DNA of 64,000 bases from positions 10,713,072 to 10,777,071 of the forward strand of contig CM026566.1 in assembly GCA_015143295.1 (NCBI GenBank), read 5' to 3'. Shown in pieces: positions 54,064-64,000 of this stretch (position 1 is its first letter; the number at the start of each line of letters is the position of its first letter). Both the position numbers and the translations under genes were made by a program. This DNA comes from Tetracentron sinense. Taxonomy: Eukaryota; Streptophyta; Magnoliopsida; Trochodendrales; Trochodendraceae. Below the pieces are notes generated by a model that had not been told where the DNA came from, searched no databases, and saw nothing but the letters and a program-made list of their open reading frames with translations.

Positions 54064-57000
54064 GATATATCTTTTTTCCACAACTCGACATGTCGAGTGA
54101 TATCGACATTTAGAAGTTAGAATCTTGGTTATAATAAGCTAGATTTAATTTGGATGATGTTTAGATTTAAATTACTGATTTTGGGAATCACGATGGATGA
54201 TTCAGCAAGTTCACATTTTAGTATACCTTGTATGCTTTAAGATAAGTTCAAGATAACTAGTAGTGTCACGGGCCAAGATTCCATTTCTGACAAAGATGGG
54301 ATTTTGGGGCGCGACAAAAACACTCCCCTCAAACTGAGCATAGATATCTATCGTGCTTAACTTGTTAAAAAATACTTTTAAATTTGCCTTGACAAGACCT
54401 TTAGTGAGAATATCAGTTAGCTGATTTTCTGTGGAGACAAACAATAGACAGAGGTTCTGAGAAATAGTTTGTTTTCGGATGAAGTGTCTATTGATCTCTA
54501 TGTGTTTGGTACAATCATGATGAACCATTCTGAGCAATACTTATAGCTGCCTTGTTGTCCCAAAACAACTTCGTTGGAACATTAACCTTAATTCCCAGAT
54601 CTTGCAATAAGATTTTTAGCCACAACAATTCAACCACACTATGGGGCATCGCCCTATATTCGGCCTCTGCTCTAGACTTGGCCACCAAACTTTTCTTCTT
54701 ACTCCATGTTAGAATATTACCTCCAAGAAAGGTACAATACCCTATAGTGGACCTTCGATCATCAACGTTTTCAATCCAATCAACATTAGTGTAAGCTTCT
54801 AGTCAGAGATGTCTGTGATTCACACATAGTATGTCTTTCCCTGGAGTAGTCTTCAAATACCGCAAGATCCTCTCAACAACTTCATAATGAGGAATCTGAG
54901 GTTCATGCATGAGCTAACCTACCACACTGACTGCATACACAATGTCGGGCCTAGTAAGAGAGAAAAAGGACGGCTTACTAGTCTTTGGTAAATTTCTTTA
55001 GCTTTCAATAATAATCCATCATTAGTGTTCAACATGTTATTTGGCTCAATCGAAGTACCTGTGCTAGAAACTTCTTCAAATTTGCTCTCTTGAGAATAAT
55101 TTCTTGCCAACACAATGTCGACCACATAGACAATTAATGTTGTTCACGACGTCTCACAAAGAGAGTGATCAGCATGATTCTATGAGTAATATCCTCATCA
55201 CGGCCTGACTGAACCTCTCAAAACAAGACTAGGAGGATTGCTTTAGTCCATAGATCGATTTCTTCAATCTACAAATCTTTTCTTCACTGTTGGGAAGCTC
55301 GAACCTTAGTAGAGGAGACATACAATTCCTCCACACATCTCCATGGAGGAAAGTATTCTTCTACATCCAGCTGATGTAAAGGCCATGAACAACTCGCTGC
55401 CAAAGATAACAGGACTCGTATAGAGTTCATCTTTGCAACTAGAGAAAATGTTTCCCTGTAATCTATCTCATATGTTTGTATATCCGTTAGTAACCAATCT
55501 CGCCTTATATCTTTCAATAGACCCATTTTCTTTGTGTTTCACAGTGAAAACCCATATGCAACCAACTGTCTCCTTCCGTTTAGGTAATTCAAGCATTTCC
55601 CAGGAACAATTCTTGATTAAATCCCTATCTCTTCCATTATATCCTGACGCAACTTAGGATTAGAGACCGCCTCCTAGAATCTAGAAAGACTGAAGAAATG
55701 GAGGATAAGAAAATAGAATAGGAATGAGACAAAGATGTGTAAGAGACATAATTCAAGATAGGATGCATAGTACACTGACGCTTCCCTTTGCATAAGGCAA
55801 TGAGAGCATTATCATCATTAATAATAAAAGATACTAATAAGCAATTAAGATTACCTAAATATGAATTAGAACCTGGTTTTAAGGAATACGAATTAGTAGA
55901 TGGACTTATCATAGAGGTCCCTTCTCCCTTCGTGTGTTTGGTGTAAACTTGCAATTAGGGCAACATCAATAGTAGTAAGTAGTATCAGTAGGAGCTAAGT
56001 GTTGTCCGGGGACAATGCAATTGGAAGGAATATCAAGAACCAAAGGAGAAAGAGAAAGATGAACTGAAAAAGAATGCCACCTCTCTTCCAACTCAATATG
56101 TTCTTCTTGGAAAAAGGTATGAGGTGGAGAGAGGTAGGGGGGAAAGGAAAGAAGGTGGGTTCATACTCAAAGAAAGTGGTCTCAATGGTAACAAACCATT
56201 TCAATGAAACCGAATCAAAACACTTGTATCCTTTTAGTGTTGAGGAATACCCTAAGAGAATAGCTTGAATAGATTTGGAATCCAATTTAGTCTTACTTGA
56301 ACCCAAAACATGAATAAATCACACACAACCGAAGATGTGAGGAGGAACAACGAAGGGGGACTGATCTGAACAAACAAATGTTGTGTGAAGACTTCAAGTT
56401 CAATACTCGAACGATATACAATTGATAAGGTAGGTCGCTGTAGAAATTGCTTTTGCCCAAAATTTCTTTGGTACATTCATTCTTATGAATAGACTTTGAG
56501 CAACTTCCATATGGTGGTGGTTTTTTTTCTTGGCCACCCTGTTTTGCTGAGGAAAATATGGCATGTACTCTAATGTCTCGTATCATAATTTTTCAAGTAA
56601 TTTTGTAGTTCACCTTTAAAGTATTCTCTTGCATTGCTAGACCAGAAGACCTTTATTTGCTTCTCAAATATAGTATCTTATGAAACCTTTCGATGACACT
56701 TATGACTTAATCATGGGTCTTCATCAAATAGAGCCAAGTACAACGAGAGAAGTCATACACAAAGGTAATAAAATAATGATAGCCATGCATAGACATTGAG
56801 GAGCAGATCCCTAGACATCATAATGAACAAGTTGGAATGGAAATAAACATTTATTCATACTTGAGGAAAAAGTAGTTCTACAATACTTGAACAACTTGTG
56901 AACTTCATATTGTAGACAATGACTTGAGACTGACTCAAACAAGTCAATAAAAACTAACTTCAACTGAAAAGATAAATAACCTAGACAATTGTTCCACAAT

Positions 57001-58237
57001 TTGGTTTTGGCATCTATAGTACTTCTAGTAGTTGAAGGGATCCAGCAACATCCAGGAGGTAGAGACCATATGCTTCACAACCATTCTCAATTGTTTTCCC
57101 TGTGCTGAGTCTTAGAAGACACAATGGGCAGGAAAAAGGTTAAACCACAATTAAGAATTCAGTAATATTACTAATGGACGAGAAGTTTGTTGATGAGTTT
57201 GTAACACGAAGAACAGACGAAAGCGAGATGTTATTAGTAAGTTTGACACCTATTTTCCCAGAGACAAAGGAAAGGGATCCATCAACAATCCTTACCTTAT
57301 CTCTCCTTAAAGATAGACTATAGGTAGAAAATTGAGAACAAAACTTGTCATATGATCAGACGCACCTGAGTCAAAATCCAAGATGGACTGGATGGAGAAT
57401 AACTTATGAAATTAACAGACGCATGAGTACCTAACTGTGCAAAAGAGGTTGAAACATAAGGACCTTCAAACTCATTTAGAAGACGCCAAAGACGATCAAT
57501 GTCAACATTAAAAAATTTATTTGAGGCTGATAAGGAGCTTACTTTAGGAGTTGAAGAAGAGGTACCCAATGAAGGAGTCATAGTCACACAATGTGGCCAA
57601 TAGGAGCATTCATCTACTGCCCGGGATGGTTATACCTTGTCGATCTACCATATAGATACCAAAAAGTCTCCCATATATGTCGAGTGTTCCCATAATAATA
57701 ACACATCAAATTGTTTGTGTCATCAGAAAACATTTTCTTTCGAATTGGGCCTTCCCTCCTTTTGAGAACTAGAAGATGCAACAATGGATGAATGATCACA
57801 AGTCAGAGTGGCCTGCATAGCCTTCTTATGACTTTTCTCACCTTCTACCATAGATTAGAGTTTAGACTTGGTCCAAAGTAGGAATATCATCTCTCCTTAA
57901 AATCTGAACTATAGTTAACTCAAACTCAGATTTCAGACCAGCCAAGAAGTCAAAATTTATGTTTTGCTCCACCTGTTGTTGATGTCTATTCACATTTATA
58001 TTAGTGTCTCACTGTATGACCTGATAATGATTTAACTCTTCCCAAAGTCCCTGAAGAGTAGAATAATAAGTAGCTAAACTCTTCACCCTTGCTGAAAAGT
58101 AATAATTTCTTGCCTCAATTGATAAACTTTGTCAATGTTCTAACATTGAGAATAAGTTCTGGTAACTATCCCAAATTTATTTCGCTACCAAAGGAACAAG
58201 AAACATCTACTAATATGTGATTGCATGGAATTGCAGC

Positions 58238-58816
58238 CATAGTCACAAAAAACTGCATTTTTTGAAAAAACAAATTGTTTAAAACGCGCATTAATACCCT
58301 ACTGTAAAAAAGGCGTTTAAAACATTTTTTTGAAAGAAAAAAACGTGTATTATAGTTTAAAACGTGTTTAAAATAAATAATACAAAAAAAACCGTTTAAA
58401 ACGAATAATATGAAGAAAAAAAATGGATAATCTTGGAAAAAATTTTGGAATGAAAATTATGTAGATATTTATGACTTTAATGACGCATTTGAGCGATTGA
58501 TGAATAAGAATGAATGATTTTATTAATACGCGTATTATAATCTTTTTTTTAATCTTGAGAGTTAATGTTTTAATGAATTTTGATGCCTTGATGGAATGAA
58601 TTGGATGTTGAAATGATATTATGAACTTATTATTGTTGATTATAGTTACCATTTTTGTATATTATCTCACCAACTTGTTAGATATATTAATTAGCATTGA
58701 TTCTAATTTTTAAAATTATTAATTTTTTTTGTCCATTTTTTTTCCTTAAGTTTTCCCGAATTTTTCCATACTCGACCCTTGCCAAATTATTCCCGAACCC
58801 CGACTTTGTGACTATG
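58238..58816. mobile_element. hAT MITE (579 bases) in copia C3 gag
   Basis: Ends CATAGTCACAAAAAAC and (complement) CATAGTCACAAAGTCGGGG; perfect 8-base repeats ATTGCAGC (58,230-58,237 and 58,817-58,824). Interior full of GTTTAAAACG words; no genes. Confidence 0.92.
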
Positions 58817-58861
58817 ATTGCAGCCATGACATCACCATAAGATTCTTTTGTTCTTCATATG

Positions 58862-59181
58862 CCAAGTAACAAAAAAATGCGGTTTTTTTCAAAAAATCGT
58901 GTTTTATTCACGAATTTTTGGGCTGCTGAATTATTCGGCGTTTAAATCGCATTTTTAAAAAAAATACCATTTTTAGGAATTATTCATGTTTTTTACGAAT
59001 TATTCCCAAATTATTCAAAAAAATTACTAGTTTTGTATTTATTTTAATCAAATTTTTCCGTATATTTTTATAATTATTAATTAACTTTTTATTTTTTTCC
59101 AGAATTTTTCACGAATTTTTCCCAAATTTTCTGAAATTGATCCCTGCCGAATTATTCCCGAACCCCGACTTTGTCACTATG
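58862..59181. mobile_element. hAT MITE (320 bases), neighbour of the previous one
   Basis: Right end complement CATAGTGACAAAGTCGGGG is nearly that of the 58,238 element; the left end is CCAAGTAACAAAAAAAT. Flanks TTCATATG (58,854-58,861) and CTCATATG (59,182-59,189) match at seven of eight. Related family, separate insertion 37 bases away. Confidence 0.75.
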
Positions 59182-59812
59182 CTCATATGACACATCATCT
59201 ATAGTGGATTCCTTCACCTAGCATTAAAGTAACCTAACTTCTCTAATATACATCTTTGCAGATTGAGACCACTCCAAGAAATTAATGACATCCAACTTTA
59301 TAGTTGTGATCCGCACACTAAGATCATCACCATAGTTGCTTGTAAGAGGCATCAAACTTAGATTCCTATCCTGAATACTCTGGACATTGCTTCAACCCTC
59401 CTTTAGTCAACATTTATGGTAATATCCTGTAAATATTCTGCTGAATCTCCACAAATTGCCCAAATCTTAACCTATTAAGATTTGAACCCCACATTCATAA
59501 AAACAACAAAAACAGTATTAAAGAGGGAGAAAAATTATCACTCTGACTTCAATTCTCCAAGGAACTTCCCCTAATAAGTTTCAGAAATTCTGAAATATTC
59601 AAATCCATCAAATAATAATAATTTTCCTTAGCAAAAAATCTCTAACAGTAACAAATCACACCAATTAGATTTTTAAAAAATTGAATTTTTCTTGCAAAAC
59701 ACTTCGGGTAAGAAAAACCATCTAAACATCATCCAAAAATTCCAAAAAAAGTAAACATAAAACAGATTTTTATATTCCCTCTCACCTAGTGAACTTTTTT
59801 CAAGGGGAGGAT

Positions 59813-60389
59813 TGTTGTCAGTACACTGATGTCAGTATATAGGTAAGCTGAAGTCAGTTGTACTTCCTCCTTTTTTTGTACTTGTTTGATGATCTCGATC
59901 AACAATTACTCTGCTACTAAGTGAAACCCTAGAGGAAAGAGGAAGAAAAGAGAGAAAGAAGAGAATATGAGGAAAATTAGAGAGAAAGATTAGGGGGTTG
60001 ATTCCCCTTTATGTTAATTTATATCATTCATAAAGTCAAATTACAATTATGCCATTAATGACATGATACAGTGCATTTACACCAATAATAATAACATGGA
60101 AAATAATCACCTCCTCGGCCGGTGACGCAAGGAGGGGCATCTCGGCTCCCTTTTCCTTGCCACATGTCCCTCTTTTAACTGTTTTTAACAATGGTTAAGA
60201 TTCACCCACCCCTAAGAGTCACCCCTCTACCCTTGGTTTTTAGAAAAATAAAATAAAAAATTTTAACCATAGGGTCAAAAAAACTTAACCCGAGTTCATG
60301 ACAGGTGGAAGGAGCGGCTTTGTGAGAGCAAGGAGCAATAGTTCGCTCCTCGCCCATGGAGCGAACTATTGCTCTAATAACATATCTCA
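59813..60389 (-). mobile_element. Copia C3 5' LTR, split by a MULE
   Basis: Complement starts TGAGATATGTTATTA, is broken by the 277-base MULE, then continues TTATTATTGGTG and matches the 3' LTR. The inner edge (near 59,813) is not certain. Confidence 0.6.
60098..60374. mobile_element. Mutator-type foldback MITE in copia C3 LTR
   Basis: Perfect 9-base repeats TAATAACAT (60,089-60,097 and 60,375-60,383) flank a 277-base unit with degenerate inverted ends. It contains ATGGTTAAGATTCACCCACC and TTTTTAACCATAGGG, the motifs of the 15.2-18.5 kb foldback cluster. The 9-base duplication suggests Mutator-type transposition for that family. Confidence 0.8.
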
Positions 60390-60421
60390 ATAGGAAATAA
60401 CCAAACCGCGGTACTTTACAA

Positions 60422-61608
60422 CAAGGTTGTCAAATCGTTGAGATCCATGATTCAAATTGTACGATTTGAATCAAATTGTAGCTAAAAAATTCAAATCGCA
60501 TGCAAAAAATGTATTTGGCTTAAATCCTATTGGATATACAATTCAGATCGCATGAATTGTACGATTCATGCAATTCGAGCATGAAACTGTACAAATCAAT
60601 TTTTTTTTTCAATTTTCTCATTTTTTAAAGGCATCTATTAGTATGTTACTGACATGCCAAAACCCCTGTTAAGGTTTTCTATCTATTGCTATGAAACGAA
60701 AAAAAATGAAAAAGAAGAGAGAAGAAAAGAGGAAGAAGAGAGAAGAGAAGGGAACTCACCTTTTTTGCATTTCTCCATTGATCAGGTACGCCTCTTTGTC
60801 CCTCTCTCTTCCCTTCTCTATCTCTCTCTCCTTTGTTCGGCATAAGTGAATGATTTTTTTGTTTTGTTTTTCAAGGCAACAAGCTGGTGTCCTCTCTCTC
60901 TCCCCTCTGTTTTCTTTTGGCTTTTAAGGAGTAGACGACATGTGTGGTCCCATCTCTTTCCTCTATTTCTTTTAAAGGAAACATGCTTCTTTTTCTTCTA
61001 CAGTTGTTTCCCTTTATGTTGCAGTTTTTTAAAGGCCACGGGCTTCTTTCTACTACAGCTTTTTTTTATGCTACAATTGTATCCTTTAAGCTACAAACTT
61101 TTAAGAGCAATAGGCTCCTTTCGGTTAACGTTTTTTTCTTTATGCTACAATTTTTTTAGAGGCAACACACTTCTTTATGTTATAATTTTTTTCTCTATGT
61201 TGCAATCTCATATAATCGCATTTATATAATTATATTCCTTCCCTTATCTCTCATTTTTTCCTGAATATTTAAATCAACTGACCAACTGAAAGTGGAAAGA
61301 GGACAGGCTTTATCTCATATAAGCTAATTATATGAGTTTACTTTTATTGATTTATCTTTGATGATATTGGACCACAGGGTTATGTTTCCTTTTTATGGAG
61401 TTCGTTCGCATTTTGTGTGTATGCAATGAAATGTTTATTACTTGTTTTTATCAATAGATGGGAATGAAATCTTTTGGATAATGAATTATTTCTAATTTAT
61501 TAATAAGTATTGTTTTGTATTTTTTTACAATATTTTTAAGAAAATCGGATTGAATCTTACGATTTGCGATTTGAATCAAATCGGTCCTAAAACGATTTAA
61601 CAACCTTG
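60422..61608. mobile_element. hAT element (1,187 bases)
   Basis: Ends CAAGGTTGTCAAATCGTTG and (complement) CAAGGTTGTTAAATCGTTT; perfect 8-base repeats CTTTACAA (60,414-60,421 and 61,609-61,616). Same family as 41,226-42,010 but with about 400 extra bases of T-rich degenerate repeats (about 60,860-61,210) that give a false Phe-rich frame. Confidence 0.92.
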
Positions 61609-61616
61609 CTTTACAA

Positions 61617-61925
61617 CTAAAGCTTTAAACACAGAAATGTCTATGTTCCAGTTCCATGAGCATCTTCCCTACTTAAAAGAATACAATTCGTATTAAAACT
61701 TCTAATAATAATTAAGAAAAGTGATTTTAAATAACAGTTTCAGTGTGCATAATAGGTATAACTGAAATCTTTACACAACACTGTTATGTAACTATTACGG
61801 CTGAAACTTGTTACATGCACAGTTTTCAGATAAAAATGAGAAAAAATTTAAAATTTTAAAATTTAAATGATTAAAAAATTTATTACACTAATGAGTTGTT
61901 TTGTAACTATACTTGCTTCCAAGTA
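61617..61925. other. Unassigned intronic stretch
   Basis: No exon or element is recognised between the hAT element and the last LTR; AT-rich. Confidence 0.4.
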
Positions 61926-62000
61926 GAAAGGACTGCGCAGAAACTGAATTAAAACGCCAATTAGTTGCGGGAATCTGTGGGGGGTTTAGATTCTAACCCC

Positions 62001-62009
62001 TATAAATAT
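62001..62009 (+). promoter_or_regulatory. TATA box of LTR 6
   Basis: TATAAATAT; same context (CCC before, short leader after) as LTR 3 and LTR 5. Confidence 0.45.
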
Positions 62010-62752
62010 TCCTTATAGCATTATTTCGTGGGATTAGGGTTTATTATTCAACCTAAGAACTTTATAATTTCTAAGAGAGGAAAATCGAGGATTTTGAAAG
62101 AAAACCTTTGCTAAGGAAGAAGAATCTTGAAGAGTGTTCATGATCGAAAGAACGTTGATTCTCGTTGGATCTGTGAAGAGAAGGTTTTCTATCGCAGAAA
62201 ATCATTGGTTAAAGGGAGATATAATCTCCATTAGCTAGTGATTGCATAATCATTGATTTAAGAATAAGAATATGATTTAATAACAAGATTTTTCAGTATA
62301 AGTATTTTCCAACTGTTAGCAATAGCATGATCAAAAGAATGGAAATAAGAACAAAGGCTGTATCATGTATGCATGTGAACATGATCACTTCCAAGTTAAT
62401 AATGGTGTAACCATGAGTTTAAATTGAGAAAAAGAATTCATTATGCAAGTAGAGATTAGGGTTGATTTTGAATAAGAAATTTATGTATGTAGGCTATATT
62501 ATATGTAAAAATCATGTTATGTGTAAAGTATGTAAATTGGATGAATTATAATGTCTTTAATCTATAATAAGAATTTAATTGTAATGTTATGACTGTTATA
62601 AATTACTGTCATGAACTATGAATATGTGTTGTACTCTATGATTTATATGATTTGTATGACATATAGTATGTCATGTATGATGTATGATATCATAGTATAT
62701 TTTCAGTTAAACAAATCTTGAATTAAGGTCTCGTTGCTAAAGTTATTTATCA

Positions 62753-63250
62753 CTAGTGGGCGGCACGTGCGATGCACGTGAGAGAGAGGGGAAGAGGAGA
62801 GAAACTGGGAAGAGAGACTCTAGTGAGGGAATTTAAAAATTTTAACTTAAAATAATGAAGTAGTGGGTTGAAACTACTTTATAACACATGTCTCTACTTT
62901 TTCTATTGAAAAGTAGTTACAATGTAGAGAGGGTGTGCCTCATCGTTGAGACCAAGGAGGGAGCATGAGAGAAGATAAGGATAAGGATTTAAGGGAATCG
63001 TGGAGATATTGAAGGATTATTGTTAATTGTAGCTGATATTACTTCAATACCCCTACTAACTTTTCTCATGTAAAATAAGATAACATAATATCTTAATTTT
63101 TTTTATATGGAGTTATGGGCAAAATAGGAAAAATATAAAAACTTCACCCTTACTAACTATAAGATACCATAAAATTGGGACTCATTAGGAATATTAGAAA
63201 AAAAATCTACCAACTTTTTAACCCCGCTTCTCTCATTATAATAGTAGAGA
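62753..63250 (-). mobile_element. Non-autonomous Helitron (498 bases) in LTR 6
   Basis: On the minus strand it begins TCTCTACTATTATAATGAG and ends in CTAG after the hairpin CACGTGC-ATC-GCACGTG (62,764-62,780). It lies between host A and T with no duplication. LTR 5 gives the unbroken counterpart (TTTACCATGGTGGTATGGGA). All four Helitron signs agree: TC start, 3' hairpin, CTAG end, A-T site. No Rep/helicase gene. Confidence 0.85.
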
Positions 63251-63929
63251 TGAGGGTATGGGACGCTATGATAGATTTTCGAATGGCTCCAGATTTGCAA
63301 TCTAAGGCGTAGTTTAACCGAAGGTTTATCACTTTCACCTCACTCATCTAAAATTGAAAAGTATGACTCACATGCCTCACAAGTATGATAAGCTCAGAAG
63401 TATAATAACCTATGAAGCTCATAAGTCTTATAAGCCCCTAAATCTTATAAGTTAATAAGTCTCATTAGTTCACAAGTATGTATGTATAAGTATGAATTGT
63501 TTGATGTGTTTTCATAAGTTACGAGTACTAACATGTCTAAGATCTCAAGGGTACATGATCGTACTCGTTACTAAAGGATGCTAGTACCTGGCTCACAAAC
63601 TAGGACCTCAAGGGTACATGTTCCCTATAGCTCGCAAGTAGATTTCGGTACTAGTTCTTTGGCTCACAAGAATCACAAGAGCACTGACGGGTGCCAAAGC
63701 GTTCGTACTCATTATGATTACTATATTGTTGTCTCATCACATATATAAGAGTTATTTTAAGTTATCTCACAAGTATATGTGATTTCTCTAAGATAAGATG
63801 CTCACAAGTTGAATAAGCTCACAAGTTAAGTAAGATGAATATGCTCATAAGATGCTCACATGATTTCCGCACTTTGATGTATGATATGTTGTTATGTTAA
63901 GTTATGAACTTATGATAAGTTATGATGTT

Positions 63930-64000
63930 TATGTTATTGTTAACTAGGATTTTAGGTCTACTGAGCTAAATGTTTCTAAGCCGATATTCTATGTCGACAG
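63930..64000 (+). promoter_or_regulatory. Conserved LTR hairpin box (LTR 6)
   Basis: ATTGTTAACTAGGA, then CTACTGAGCTAAATGTTTCT, AAGCCG, and CTATGTCGACAG, cut by the window end. Confidence 0.5.

Larger units (their letters stand above)
50115..54127. mobile_element. hAT element in LTR 5, itself split by a 2.4-kb insert
   Basis: Left end CATGGTTGACATATCC; complement of right end CAAGATTCTAAC. Flanking 8-base repeats GTTGTAAT (50,107-50,114) and GTTATAAT (54,128-54,135) match at seven positions. Subterminal GATATATCG / CGATATCG words run both ways. Without the insert it is about 1.6 kb. A segment near 51,130-51,200 reads MDVVLHFGPDDYQRYVLEY, possibly a decayed transposase tail. Confidence 0.7.
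48094..54316 (+). mobile_element. LTR 5 (chromovirus type) with a nested hAT element
   Basis: It starts TGTAGAGACCTG and ends TTTTGGGGCGCGACA. Flanks TCAAC and AAAAC match at only three of five bases. The LTR proper is 48,094-50,114 plus 54,136-54,316, about 2.2 kb. TATAAATA lies at 48,530; a GTCGACC cluster, a repeat array and the hairpin box are present. It sits exactly between the C3 purine tract (complement GAGGGGAGTG) and the C3 3' LTR. Confidence 0.8.
54317..59810 (-). pseudogene. Copia C3 gag-pol remnant
   Basis: Minus strand. Gag near 59,190-59,340 (LEWSQSAKMYI) continues at 57,900-58,229 after two hAT insertions. Integrase traces lie around 55,995-57,000; RT near 55,284-55,526 (ETFSLVAKMNSIRVLLSLAA, HQLDVEEYF). 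RNase H ends at 54,320-54,530 with HHDCTKHIEINRHFIRKQT and TDILTKGLV. The purine tract GAGGGGAGTG follows. Many stops; not functional. Confidence 0.82.
47868..60389 (-). mobile_element. Copia C3: Ty1/copia element with both LTRs and nested insertions
   Basis: Minus-strand element. Its 5' LTR starts TGAGATATGTTATTA at 60,389; its 3' LTR starts with the same 15 bases at about 48,089. Internal coding remnants fill 54,317-59,810. Nested inside: a chromovirus LTR at the 3' LTR/purine-tract junction, two hAT elements in gag, and a MULE in the 5' LTR. The outermost left edge near 47,868 is approximate and no 5-base duplication was confirmed. It lies in the ARIADNE intron upstream of exon a. Confidence 0.8.
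61926..64000 (+). mobile_element. LTR 6 (chromovirus type), partial, with nested Helitron
   Basis: TATAAATAT at 62,001, a body parallel to LTR 5 (for example GGTATGGGACGCTATGATAG and its LTR 5 counterpart near 49,165), a repeat array (about 63,540-63,690) and the conserved hairpin box at the right edge. The start is not clearly defined and the 3' end lies beyond the window. Confidence 0.65.

Noticed and set aside
60846..61229. Phe-rich 127-codon frame, apparently membrane-like
   Set aside because: It comes from T-rich degenerate repeats within a hAT element; no conserved residues.
47666..64000. Missing N-terminal ARIADNE exons (RING1, acidic start)
   Set aside because: No minus-strand match to the RING1 or GPGCLML-type segment was seen; the stretch is copia, LTR, hAT, MULE and Helitron DNA, so these exons must lie beyond the window.

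Overview
This window comes from the nuclear genome of a flowering plant with a large, transposon-filled genome. The signs are LINE-1 elements with a C-terminal RNase H, Ty1/copia and chromovirus-type Ty3/gypsy retrotransposons, hAT- and Mutator-type MITEs, a non-autonomous Helitron, and one host gene with plant-like introns. I cannot name the species.

The only host gene recognised lies on the minus strand: an ARIADNE-type RBR E3 ubiquitin ligase. Ten exons (334 codons and a stop) lie between 47,665 and 19,707. They join in one open frame at GT-AG sites and run from the IBR domain through RING2 and the Ariadne helices to the C-terminus. The N-terminal part, including RING1, is not in the window. 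One intron is 21.5 kb (25,841-47,360), and the intron upstream of the first visible exon is at least 16.3 kb; both are filled with nested transposons. A broken RanBP2-type zinc finger lies out of frame just after the stop.

Layout. 1-734: unassigned. 735-6,276: 3' part of a chromovirus, its integrase split by a solo LTR (1,422-4,039), ending in a 1.8-kb LTR. 6,277-13,298: decayed LINE-1 (LINE A), itself split by another LTR (6,583-8,848). 13,299-15,178: higher-GC DNA, perhaps of organellar origin, ending in a run of C. 15,179-19,000: foldback MITEs, a SINE-like segment and a GCTCAAG-rich repeat. 19,240-26,000: 3' half of the ARIADNE gene. 26,500-46,700: giant intron with copia C1, an LTR inserted in C1, LINE B inserted in that LTR, a second LTR and a hAT element inserted in LINE B, and copia C2. 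47,361-47,665: two ARIADNE exons. 47,868-60,389: copia C3 (minus strand) with an LTR, hAT and MULE elements nested in it. 60,422-64,000: a hAT element, then a partial LTR holding a Helitron.

The long LTRs look like one diverse chromovirus superfamily. In their sense orientation they share a GATC/GTCGAC-palindrome cluster near the promoter, a TATA box, a tandem array of hairpin units whose sequence differs between subfamilies, a conserved hairpin box ending near TATGTCGGCAGGT, and a 3' end close to CTCCTAGG...TTTTGGGGCGTGACA. In the hairpin arrays the two stem arms change together between units, which suggests that the folded form is, or was, selected. This is the least expected signal in the window.
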